A stretch of 64,000 bases of DNA from Xenorhabdus mauleonii (GTDB lineage Bacteria; Pseudomonadota; Gammaproteobacteria; Enterobacterales; Enterobacteriaceae), in assembly GCF_900113945.1 (NCBI RefSeq), contig NZ_FORG01000003.1, positions 124,001-188,000 on the forward strand. The letters are read 5' to 3'. The notes under the pieces are model-generated. The model saw nothing but the letters and a program-made list of their open reading frames with translations. It searched no databases and had not been told where the DNA came from. The position numbers and the translations under genes were made by a program. Of the stretch, positions 9,076 through 16,957 are shown one piece after another (the first letter of the stretch is position 1; each line of letters opens with the position of its first letter).

Positions 9076-9228
9076 TTACGACATCTGATTCTCAGATGGA
9101 GCATTATCATGGTCATAGGGATTGGTATTAATATCAGCATTGATATCAGAGTTTATATTTGTGTTATCACAACCCACCAGAATAAGGCAAAGCAATGTAG
9201 TCAAGCTGAATAAGTTAACAATTCTCAT
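9076..9228 (-). CDS. small predicted lipoprotein (50 aa)
   Basis: A 50-codon gene with a clear lipoprotein signal: Met-Arg start, a hydrophobic core (LFSLTTLLCLILVGC) and lipobox LVGC with the lipidation cysteine at residue 20. The mature peptide is only about 30 residues, Asn/Asp-rich and acidic. A GGGAG ribosome site lies eight bases before the ATG. Asp follows the cysteine, which by the +2 rule favours inner-membrane retention. I recognise no family. It may be an entericidin-like or immunity-type small lipoprotein. Confidence 0.65.
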   Translation of the reverse strand: MRIVNLFSLTTLLCLILVGCDNTNINSDINADINTNPYDHDNAPSENQMS

Positions 9229-9452
9229 ACTTATTACTCCCTTAAAATAATTTAAATTTAGGATAAAAAACCGCTCTAATTAAAATTAATATTCCCACTA
9301 AAAAACAGGTATAGATAAGTACCTTGATCTCTTTTGCAAGATCGACAATTGTAATCGGTTATGTCTTCCTGAGTCGGAAAAATAATTGTCATTCCGCATG
9401 TGCTGTACATTTTTGGATCATGATCACAGAAATTGATAAAACAATTACCACA

Positions 9453-9547
9453 TATACCCTATTAACTCCAAGTTTCAGGAAGCAACGTATCATCATCCCG
9501 CGTCGCGGGATGATGATACATGCACCTTGAAGTACGACGCGTATATA
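9453..9547 (+). repeat. 95-bp dispersed palindromic repeat, copy A
   Basis: One of three copies in the window (others at 49591-49683, inverted, and 50989-51083). The core is a near-perfect hairpin, GTATCATCATCCCGCG-T-CGCGGGATGATGATAC, flanked by conserved arms that start TATACCCTATTAACTCC and end GACGCGTATATA. No coding capacity. It resembles a non-autonomous palindromic repeat; I cannot name the family. Confidence 0.9.
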
Positions 9548-9696
9548 TCGATTATGCCGCCTTGTTTTCAAAATAAATCAATTTTCTAATTTAACCTGAA
9601 AACTGATTTTTAGTTACAAGGCATTCTGATATCAATGAAAAGTATTCTTGCATTATGAATTTCATAAAAAAGATAATTTCCAGGAGAGAAAAAAAC

Positions 9697-10515
9697 ATGC
9701 ATAAAACAGCTGATATCTTAGAAAGTAAAAGCTATGTTGAATCCATAACAAGCATAAAACCGACGGTAGGGATTATATTAGGTTCAGGATTAGGCCCGTT
9801 CGCAGATACACTTGAAGATGCAGTCCATATCCCTTATAGCCATATTCCCCACTTTGCCAAATCAGAAGCGGTTGGACATTCCAATGAATTGGTTATCGGG
9901 TCTATTGGTGGAAAAAATGTTGTCGCCATGAAAGGCCGTTTTCATTATTACGAAGGGTTTACGCTCGATCAAGTGACCTTTCCCGTCCGTTTAATGAAAG
10001 CATTGGGCGTTGAAAAACTGATTATCACAAATGCCTGTGGTGCGGTGAATATGGATTTTAATCCCGGTGATTTAATGCTGATTACCGATCACATTAACTT
10101 AATTGCAAATAACCCATTGATTGGGCCAAATAATCCCGATCTCGGTGTGCGCTTTCTTGATGTCAGTGAGGTGTATAACAAGGCATTGAGGAATGTGGTT
10201 ATTGATGTGGCGAAGGAATTGGATATTTCATTGCGTCAGGGTGTTTATGCTTGGTGGACCGGGCCAACATATGAAACCCCTGCTGAAATCCGCATGATCA
10301 GGATACTTGGCGCTGATGCGGTAGGCATGTCAACGGTGCCAGAAGCAATTATTGCAAGGCATGCAGGGATTGAAATTGTGGGCATCTCCTGCTTAACCAA
10401 TATGGCATGTGGCATTTTGGATTTGCCACTCAGCCATGAAGAGGTTATTGAGACAGCAGAAAAAGTGAAAGGGCAATTTCTTAAATTGGTCACAGAGGTT
10501 ATTCTTCGTTTTTAG
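9697..10515 (+). CDS. purine nucleoside phosphorylase (class II, PunA/XapA family)
   Basis: Trimeric PNP-family enzyme, 272 residues, that splits purine nucleosides with phosphate into base and ribose-1-phosphate. Motifs seen: phosphate-binding GSGLGPFAD, HSNELVIG, GRFHYYEGF, ITNACGAVN, GPTYETPAEIRM and GMSTVPEAIIARH. The sequence looks closer to the Firmicutes-type enzyme than to E. coli XapA. An earlier ATG adds 14 residues, but the AGGAGAG site seven bases before the chosen ATG decides the start. It stands alone. Base specificity (guanine/hypoxanthine or xanthine) cannot be fixed by eye; the usual base-binding Asn/Glu region is present (CLTNMACG). Confidence 0.88.
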   Translation: MHKTADILESKSYVESITSIKPTVGIILGSGLGPFADTLEDAVHIPYSHIPHFAKSEAVGHSNELVIGSIGGKNVVAMKGRFHYYEGFTLDQVTFPVRLMKALGVEKLIITNACGAVNMDFNPGDLMLITDHINLIANNPLIGPNNPDLGVRFLDVSEVYNKALRNVVIDVAKELDISLRQGVYAWWTGPTYETPAEIRMIRILGADAVGMSTVPEAIIARHAGIEIVGISCLTNMACGILDLPLSHEEVIETAEKVKGQFLKLVTEVILRF

Positions 10516-10598
10516 TTTTTATTAACGTATGTACCAATCGGTGAATATTCGTTATTGATATTCGATAAAATTCAATGGGGCATAGCTTACTAAAATAG

Positions 10599-11126
10599 CT
10601 ACCGAGTAAGCTCCCATTTATCAAATTGCCTTTTAATCTCCTTGATGGAAGAGAGTTTAATTTTGGGAATCTCCAGTTGTTCAAAAAGAGCCTCTCGGCA
10701 TTTTTTCTCCCTTGGTGTAACGATAGCAATATGATGGATCATATCCCATTTAATACTGTCTTTTCCGCCTTCCAGTCCGCCATAGCGTTGGCGTTGGAAT
10801 AGTGTTCTATATGTATAGCGAAACAGACTTGCTGGCGTTGAAATATCTAAGAAAATGACCCCAGTTGCTCTGGCTAAACGTTGCGGCAAAAGTTTGCTAT
10901 AGTTCCCATCAATAACCCAACTCTCCTCCTTTATTGCCATATCATGCAATGAAATAAATTCATCACGTGAACGTGCTTGCCAATCGGTATTGGGTAAATG
11001 AAAAAGTTGATCCAAATGAACCGCTTTTAAACCGCATTTCCTTGAGATTGCATTCGCAAGAGTAGATTTGCCGCTATTCGAAGGCCCTATAATGCAAATT
11101 CTATTTCCTAAATCCGAAAGCTGCAT
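10599..11126 (-). CDS. P-loop nucleotide kinase-like protein (FlaR/topology modulation type)
   Basis: A 175-residue P-loop protein with Walker A GPSNSGKSTLA at the N-terminus, followed by AVHLDQLFHLP and SWVIDGNY. These three blocks are typical of the family annotated as AAA-family ATPase or DNA topology modulation protein FlaR, related to shikimate and adenylate kinases. The true substrate of the family is unclear. The start chosen has a GGAGGA site five bases upstream; an ATG four codons earlier lies inside that site. It converges on the purine phosphorylase gene and has no operon partner. Confidence 0.8.
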   Translation of the reverse strand: MQLSDLGNRICIIGPSNSGKSTLANAISRKCGLKAVHLDQLFHLPNTDWQARSRDEFISLHDMAIKEESWVIDGNYSKLLPQRLARATGVIFLDISTPASLFRYTYRTLFQRQRYGGLEGGKDSIKWDMIHHIAIVTPREKKCREALFEQLEIPKIKLSSIKEIKRQFDKWELTR

Positions 11127-11279
11127 GACTTCCTCCAATAGTTATAGTTTGGATTACTGTTACCCGAATGGGGCGGAAATATTGATTATATTTAGGCGAT
11201 AAGTCAAGCGATTGGTAAGTATAGATAATAATTGTGTTGACAGTTTGAAGTGTCCCTGCCCACTCCCCATTAATTAATA

Positions 11280-11339
11280 TTAATTCAGAGCCGCCAGCTT
11301 TAAGATATTCACAATCTGAATTTCCGTAAATCGCGCTTT
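11280..11339 (-). pseudogene. remnant of an IS3-family transposase OrfA
   Basis: The minus-strand frame reads KARFTEIQIVNILKLA, matching the helix-turn-helix start of IS3-family OrfA proteins (typically SRFTESQIVAILKEAE). The frame stops a few residues later and nothing else of the element is seen. It borders the biosynthetic cluster and hints at past insertion activity. Confidence 0.5.
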
Positions 11340-11407
11340 GTTCCCTTTTACCTCTGCAAGTTTTAAGGCAGCAAATCTAATGGGTTCCTTTGGGTTGCTA
11401 ATAACGT

Positions 11408-12571
11408 CTACCCCTGAGTTATATTTGATTTTTTTACATAAAACGTAATAAGAATCCCAAGTAAAGCGATGCCTGAAATATAAATGAAGGACAAGTTTCC
11501 TTGATGAAATTTATGATGGAATAGCACGGTAGTAGCGCCAATAAATCCCCCAATGCCTTCACCAATCCCGACCGCAATTGAATTCAGTCCAATGGTGTTG
11601 GTACGCATTTCTGGTGGTGATACTTCAGCCAGAAATGTCGATAAGGCCGGTATCATCAGCATTTCGCCCAGAGTCCAGAAAATCACCGCTCCGGTAACAT
11701 AGATAATGCCGCTGCCGATAATTATCATACTAAAGCCGAAGAGATAGAGAAAAAATCCCCAGAGCAATAAGGTATTTGAACTCACGCTATAACGGGAGAA
11801 GAACATTGCTATCGGATAAGACAAAACGATCACAATGATCGCATTCATGAAAAGCAAAGGGCCGAGCAGCTCCAATTGGTTTAGAACGACGGTGACATAA
11901 AGGGGAAGTGCCGAATTTAGCTGGGCGTAGACCATCCAGGTAAGGATGGTTAACAAAAATAATGAGTTAAGCTGTTTATTGACAAGGTGTTTCTTAAATG
12001 AATACCACAACCCCACCTGTGGTGTAAGCACGGTATTTGATGAATGAAAGAAGTATGCCAATGGCGTAGCGCCGAACAGGATGAGGCTTGAAATAAAGAA
12101 TGGGGACTGCGGGCCTATATGAGTGAAAACATAAGTGCTGAACAAAGGAGCCAGTGCAGCAGCAATGTTAAAGCAAACATTCAGCCCAGCGTAACGCAAT
12201 AGCAGACTATTTTTTGAAGATTGATACTCAGCGACCAGCGCTTTGACATACATACTATTACTGGCGTAACCGAATCCAATCAAGAATAAGCTGAAACCGA
12301 TAAGCCAAATGTTGCTGGTGCTGGACAGGAAAAAATAGCCGAGAGCAGTCACAAAACACATGATCGGCATGACTTGGCGTGAAGGTATTGCGTTGATGAT
12401 AGGGGCTGCCAATATTCTGGATGATCGAGATGTAATGGCCGCCACCATGAGGATGGCACCTATAACTCCCGCGTTCAAATGCAAAAACTCAGCTAAATAG
12501 ACGGAGATAATAGCTGTGGCGGACAGATAACTGAATGAAAATATTGTGTATTCACAAATTATAAATATCAT
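11408..12571 (-). CDS. MFS exporter of the hydrazine-type cluster
   Basis: Major facilitator superfamily membrane protein, 387 residues with about 12 hydrophobic segments, in the length range of sugar or drug efflux proteins. Only weak signature residues are seen (for example GFGYASNSMYVKALVAEYQ between helices 4 and 5, and EVSPPEMRTNTIG near helix 10). It lies just downstream of, and on the same strand as, an ATP-grasp ligase gene. That pairing is also seen in bacilysin-type dipeptide loci. The likely job is export of, and self-resistance to, the cluster product; this is inference from context. The first ATG has a poor ribosome site. Confidence 0.8.
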   Translation of the reverse strand: MIFIICEYTIFSFSYLSATAIISVYLAEFLHLNAGVIGAILMVAAITSRSSRILAAPIINAIPSRQVMPIMCFVTALGYFFLSSTSNIWLIGFSLFLIGFGYASNSMYVKALVAEYQSSKNSLLLRYAGLNVCFNIAAALAPLFSTYVFTHIGPQSPFFISSLILFGATPLAYFFHSSNTVLTPQVGLWYSFKKHLVNKQLNSLFLLTILTWMVYAQLNSALPLYVTVVLNQLELLGPLLFMNAIIVIVLSYPIAMFFSRYSVSSNTLLLWGFFLYLFGFSMIIIGSGIIYVTGAVIFWTLGEMLMIPALSTFLAEVSPPEMRTNTIGLNSIAVGIGEGIGGFIGATTVLFHHKFHQGNLSFIYISGIALLGILITFYVKKSNITQG

Positions 12572-12619
12572 TTTAAATTATCAAATTGTCTAGTGATGAT
12601 AAGGGAAGTTATCGTTTTA

Positions 12620-13879
12620 TCATGATTTCATTTGGGTGTTTGGTCTTGTAATAATCGCGGCCTCTTGTTGAAAATGGCGCAGATATTGTTCAACTTGTTC
12701 GGAGGTTTCACCTGAAACTATCAAGTAACCAATAGATTCCAAATCTTTCCACGAGGTAACTTCCGGCACGGTATCTCCTGTGCGGAGCGTACAATGTAAA
12801 CGGACACAATTCGGATGCTGACGAATGCTTTCCAGATCACCCATTTGTTCAATGATGCCAGGCGCTGGCTGAAGGTAATTTATTCCGGCTGATTTTGAAA
12901 ATACATAGTCATTGCTTGGCCACGCAACAGGAGGCGGAACTACCCGGCCTAGGAGATCGTCCAGTGCAATACCATAAGTTTCTATGTCGGTGGCAAGTTC
13001 GGTCAGCCAGTTTATAAATTCGCCACCCGGGCGGGCATGAATTTCTCCCAAGGTGATTACATCTTCATTTACCCAAAATTCGACGTGGAATAATCCATAG
13101 CGTAATTCTACGGCATCAATGGCGTTACGGACTTCAGCGTAAATTTTTTGTGCTAAGTTTTTAGATATCGGCGCTGGAATGATGTGGCCGCACTCGATAA
13201 AGGTATCGTTATCGATAAGTAATTTCTTTGTAATGCCGAAGAATTGGGCCTCACCGGAGATTAATACGCCCTCAACGCTATATTCTTGGCCAAATACATA
13301 TTCCTCAATGAGGAATGCCTGCCTGTCTTCTTGGCTTAGATTGTCAAACGCAGCCTGTAAATCGCTTTTCTGACGCACTATAGATACGCCTTCACTCCCT
13401 AAACCGATGCGAGGTTTTACTATCCACGGCCCCCGACGACCAGATTGTTCGAGGAAGCGTATCGCCTCTTGGATTGTTGAACAAGCTGCTATATCAGGCT
13501 GGTTAAATCCCTTTTCTTTCAGCCTATTACGGAGTAAAAATTTATCTTTAATGACGCGTATGCTGTCTGGTGTATTCCAGGGAAGATTAAGATATTGGGC
13601 GATAAGCGCGGTGGCTTCTACGGCATACTCGGAGAAAGTGAGAATATGATCAATTTTAGGGAATTCAGGCTGTCCCTCCAGCCATTTTTTGACGTGAAAA
13701 ACAGCTTTACTGGGCATCGTTACGATCTGATCCGCTGCCGATAGCACAGCCTGCCCCTTCTCGATTAATTCTGCTGTTTCTAATACCACGACTTGCAGGC
13801 CCCGGGCTTTTGCCTGAGAAATACAGCGTGATGCCTGATTGATCGGGCAACCTACCAGTAGAACCGTCCCACTATTCAT
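12620..13879 (-). CDS. ATP-grasp ligase A of the cluster
   Basis: Carboxylate-amine ligase of the ATP-grasp superfamily, 419 residues. An N-terminal Rossmann-like pre-ATP-grasp domain (LLVGCPINQASRCISQAKARG) precedes the ATP-grasp fold: the lysine in WIVKPRIGLGSEGVSIV, the glutamates in FLIEEYVFGQEYSVEG, and the metal-binding block LGEIHARPGGEFINW. Such enzymes join an amino acid to another amine through an acyl-phosphate. With the second ATP-grasp gene at the far side of the cluster, it suggests amide bonds made without an NRPS. It is divergent from the five-gene plus-strand operon and co-directional with the exporter. Confidence 0.88.
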   Translation of the reverse strand: MNSGTVLLVGCPINQASRCISQAKARGLQVVVLETAELIEKGQAVLSAADQIVTMPSKAVFHVKKWLEGQPEFPKIDHILTFSEYAVEATALIAQYLNLPWNTPDSIRVIKDKFLLRNRLKEKGFNQPDIAACSTIQEAIRFLEQSGRRGPWIVKPRIGLGSEGVSIVRQKSDLQAAFDNLSQEDRQAFLIEEYVFGQEYSVEGVLISGEAQFFGITKKLLIDNDTFIECGHIIPAPISKNLAQKIYAEVRNAIDAVELRYGLFHVEFWVNEDVITLGEIHARPGGEFINWLTELATDIETYGIALDDLLGRVVPPPVAWPSNDYVFSKSAGINYLQPAPGIIEQMGDLESIRQHPNCVRLHCTLRTGDTVPEVTSWKDLESIGYLIVSGETSEQVEQYLRHFQQEAAIITRPNTQMKS

Positions 13880-14418
13880 AAGTCACGTTCTCCGAGATAG
13901 AAAAGCAGCGAATTAAATTAATCACGATAAGAGATCACACTTCAAAGGCACTGAAATCACTGAATCATATGTTCACAAGGAGTCACAATGTTAATTTATT
14001 GTAAATAAAACTCTGGAAATTGACGTAACCAATCGATTAACACAAGCAACCAGACGAGACTTTTATCTTTGTCAGACGTGCATGTGAGTGTTGAAATGGA
14101 TCATTTACCATTGCATGTTTTTTTATTTTTTTAATAAAAAACAAAACCATAATATTTTTACTTCAAGATTTATCCGGACACTGCCTAGGTCTTTCAAAGA
14201 AACTTTGTTCCAACCACATCCCTATACTTGACAATGTAATGAAGCCGCCCACCGTTGTTAACATTATTTTTTCTTTGTTGAAAACAAAAAATAACATTTT
14301 ATTTTTTCATTAGTTAGTTAACTATCGATTTTTCGGTTCTTGATGAAGTTCTCATCGTTAAAATTGTATGGGGTTTAGGGGCTAGAGAGTAACACGAGAC
14401 AACATAGGGGGACGCTTC
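13880..14418. other. divergent promoter region of the biosynthetic cluster
   Basis: A 539-bp gap between divergent cluster genes with no open frame of note. It is very AT-rich. An imperfect palindrome of A and T tracts (TTATTTTTTCTTTG / AAAACAAAAAATAA) lies near 14266-14297, followed by TTAGTTAGTTAACTA. TTGACA occurs at 14228-14233, but no well-placed -10 box follows. Both operons probably start here. Confidence 0.5.
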
Positions 14419-15615
14419 ATGACCATGTCAGGTCTGCATATCGTAGTGATTGGCGGTGGCAATATTGGCCAAGCGGTTGCTTGGCAATCGATTGAAAAAG
14501 GCGCAAAGGTGACTCTGTTCGATCGCGATCAAGATCGGCGTGAACTGATTAGAAAAGAGGGGCACTCCTTTATTCAAAATGGAACGCTGACGGTGCCGGA
14601 CAGTGAATCTATTTTTGCAGAGTTGAATCGGCTGGCCGCTTTTCATTGTGTGATTCTGGCAACGTCATGGCAGGATGGTCGTCACCTGCTTAAGCAATTG
14701 GCAGAACAGTATAATGTGCCGATCCTCATGCTGGGGCGGCCTGATATTAATGATCCCCTTATCACCGAAATCGAACTGCAATCTACAAATAGTCCTATCT
14801 TGATGGGAACCGGGCTTGAGCCGGGTTTAATTGAGGGATTTGCAGCCAGTATGGTGTCGCAAGTGCCGAAAATTAACAGCTTAATCACCTACTGTGGAGG
14901 ACTTCCGCAGCACCCCTCCGGAATTTTCGGCTATAAGCAGGTATTCGGGCGGCGCTTGCCTATCGATCCGCGAATATCGTTGTCGATTCGCGATGGCGCA
15001 GTGCTAAGTACGCCACGTTTCTCGCAGGTAGAACACGTATACTTCGAGCATATTGGCCTTCTGGAAGCTTTTGATGACGCGATGATGGCGACCACCGCTT
15101 CTATATTTTCACAACAGGTGGATCACTTTTCTCAGCGCACACTGCGCTGGCCGGGATTTGCGCGAGCGGCACAGGCTTGCACGCAACTTGGTTTGTTATC
15201 CGATGATTGCGTCACTATTAGCGAGGAAAAGCTGCCTATACGTGATATCGCAGAGAAGCTGTTGACGCGTACCGATACAAAGACCACGGTTGAAACGAAA
15301 CTCGACAATGATTTTGTTCTTTGTCGCTGGGTAGTCGAAGATTCTGACGGGCAACATGGCAGCCTAACGTTGCACATCGCAGCGCCGGCAACTTCAACAG
15401 CAATGGCTTATACCACGGCAGCATTTGCAATTGCAGCGGCTGTAACCGTATTGTCCGAGCCACAGTCTGGACTCATTTACCCCCATCATCCAGTGATGCA
15501 AACCTGCGCATTAAATTTTTTACGCGGCCTGCGACATGGCAGTAACGCCATTATCGTTACGACTGGAATACTTGAAGAAATGCTGAAAGGGGAACTTGAT
15601 GACAAGGGCTATTGA
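14419..15615 (+). CDS. saccharopine dehydrogenase-like NAD(P)-binding protein
   Basis: A 398-residue protein with an N-terminal Rossmann fold (IVVIGGGNIGQAVAWQSIEKG, then LFDRD at the end of strand 2). The rest has the layout of saccharopine dehydrogenase/homospermidine-synthase-like enzymes, including MGTGLEPGLIEGFAASMV and a late AMAYTTAAFAIAAAV helix. A GGGGG ribosome site lies seven bases upstream. It overlaps the next gene by 17 bp, so the two are translationally coupled. The coupled gene is a lysine-type N-hydroxylase, and the expected hydrazine product would resemble saccharopine. An oxidoreductase step on that intermediate is therefore a reasonable guess, not shown. Confidence 0.75.
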   Translation: MTMSGLHIVVIGGGNIGQAVAWQSIEKGAKVTLFDRDQDRRELIRKEGHSFIQNGTLTVPDSESIFAELNRLAAFHCVILATSWQDGRHLLKQLAEQYNVPILMLGRPDINDPLITEIELQSTNSPILMGTGLEPGLIEGFAASMVSQVPKINSLITYCGGLPQHPSGIFGYKQVFGRRLPIDPRISLSIRDGAVLSTPRFSQVEHVYFEHIGLLEAFDDAMMATTASIFSQQVDHFSQRTLRWPGFARAAQACTQLGLLSDDCVTISEEKLPIRDIAEKLLTRTDTKTTVETKLDNDFVLCRWVVEDSDGQHGSLTLHIAAPATSTAMAYTTAAFAIAAAVTVLSEPQSGLIYPHHPVMQTCALNFLRGLRHGSNAIIVTTGILEEMLKGELDDKGY

Positions 15616-16879
15616 TGTTTTATTTGTTGGCGCTGGCCCGGCTAATTTGTCTACGTTGAGCTATCTTGACGATATAGGAATTCTGTCAGGTAGCCACAAA
15701 ATTATATTAGTTGAGCGAAGATCAAATAATGTCTGGCATCCGGGGCTTGCATTGCCAACCTCAACGTTACAAGTGTCTTTGCTAAAAGACTTAGCGTTCC
15801 TACGAGACCCGTCCAGCAAATATACCTTTTTCAATTACCTTAATGAAATCGGCGCATTGCATCAGTTTGTACATCTAAATACCTATTACCCATCACGAAA
15901 TCTATTTTCAGATTACCTTGTTTGGGTTGGCGAGAAGCTAAAAGATTACATACTGTTTAATCATGAAGTACGCAGTGTAAGTAAAGTAACTGACGCTGCC
16001 AGCGGTAAAGTGCTGCTGGAAGTGGAGCTCTCTAATGGAAAGGGAGAGATCGAGAAAATCCTCACCAATCAATTAATCCTGTCACAAGGGCACGAGCCTT
16101 TTATTCCGCCAGAGCTAAGAATTGATAACGCTCCAATATGTCATTCGAATCATCTATTGCAATGTATTGATTTAAAAAATCTGAATTCAGAAAGCCACAT
16201 TGGGGTTATTGGCCGCGGGCAAAGTGCGGGGGAAATAGTGCGCTTCCTGCTGGAAGAAACCGGGGCTGGCAAGGTTAGTGTTATTTCGCGCAACTTCACG
16301 TTTAAAGGAACAGACACTAATCCATTTGTGAATGATATATATACATTCCCACAGGCGAAGAATTTCTACCAGCTCAGTGATAATGCCCGTTTGGATGCAT
16401 TGCAGGCGCTCAGGAATACTAATTTTTCTACAGTAACAGAAGATGTCTTATCTGCAATTTACAGACAAACGTTCAATGATCGCATCGCTAAAAAGCAACG
16501 ATTATCTTTACTCCCCTATAAAGAAATAAGGCAAGCTGAGGTTGGTGATAAAGGCATAACCGTTGTGCTGAAAGATGTTTATAGGCACATGCCAGATCAA
16601 AGTGTTTCCCTCGATTATCTGATTTGCGCCACAGGTTTTGAAAACATCCGCCATACTGCTTTGCTTGCGCCGCTTGACCCTGTCGTTCAGGAGAATGAAG
16701 TTGTCGTCAATGAAGATTTCATGGTGAAACTAAAAGATAAAATAGATGCTTCAATTTTTGTCATGAATCATGCAATGGGGCAACACGGCCCTACCGAACA
16801 TACGCTTGCTGGAATATCCGAACGCGGAAAGGTTGTTGGTGATGCCATCATAAAAAACATGTCGAATTTTTCAATGTGA
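15599..16879 (+). CDS. FAD/NADPH-dependent N-hydroxylating monooxygenase (lysine/ornithine type)
   Basis: Flavin monooxygenase of the IucD/PvdA class, 426 residues. FAD-binding motif VGAGPANLS is at residues 10-18, the NADPH-binding motif GRGQSAGEIV near 206-215, and the C-terminal ATGFE block near 344-348. This class hydroxylates the terminal amine of lysine or ornithine. No siderophore genes are present. Instead the next gene is a cupin-MetRS fusion, which in known systems uses N6-hydroxylysine. A TTG one codon earlier is in frame, but the ATG follows an AAAGGGG ribosome site that lies inside the preceding gene. Confidence 0.9.
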   Translation: MTRAIDVLFVGAGPANLSTLSYLDDIGILSGSHKIILVERRSNNVWHPGLALPTSTLQVSLLKDLAFLRDPSSKYTFFNYLNEIGALHQFVHLNTYYPSRNLFSDYLVWVGEKLKDYILFNHEVRSVSKVTDAASGKVLLEVELSNGKGEIEKILTNQLILSQGHEPFIPPELRIDNAPICHSNHLLQCIDLKNLNSESHIGVIGRGQSAGEIVRFLLEETGAGKVSVISRNFTFKGTDTNPFVNDIYTFPQAKNFYQLSDNARLDALQALRNTNFSTVTEDVLSAIYRQTFNDRIAKKQRLSLLPYKEIRQAEVGDKGITVVLKDVYRHMPDQSVSLDYLICATGFENIRHTALLAPLDPVVQENEVVVNEDFMVKLKDKIDASIFVMNHAMGQHGPTEHTLAGISERGKVVGDAIIKNMSNFSM

Positions 16880-16957
16880 AGCCGATAGCCAGAAAAAGCA
16901 GTTTCATAGCGTAACCGCTGATTACCGTGATTTAAGTCATTTGCTTGAGGTGAATTA

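Noticed and set aside
9453-9547. ERIC element
   Set aside because: Size is near that of ERIC, but the sequence does not match the ERIC consensus as I know it.
14228-14233. TTGACA as -35 box of the biosynthetic operon
   Set aside because: No acceptable -10 hexamer occurs at 16-19 bp spacing.
15596-16879. Siderophore biosynthesis as the role of the N-hydroxylase
   Set aside because: No acyltransferase, IucA/IucC-type synthetase, NRPS or TonB receptor gene lies nearby, and a cupin-MetRS gene is directly downstream.
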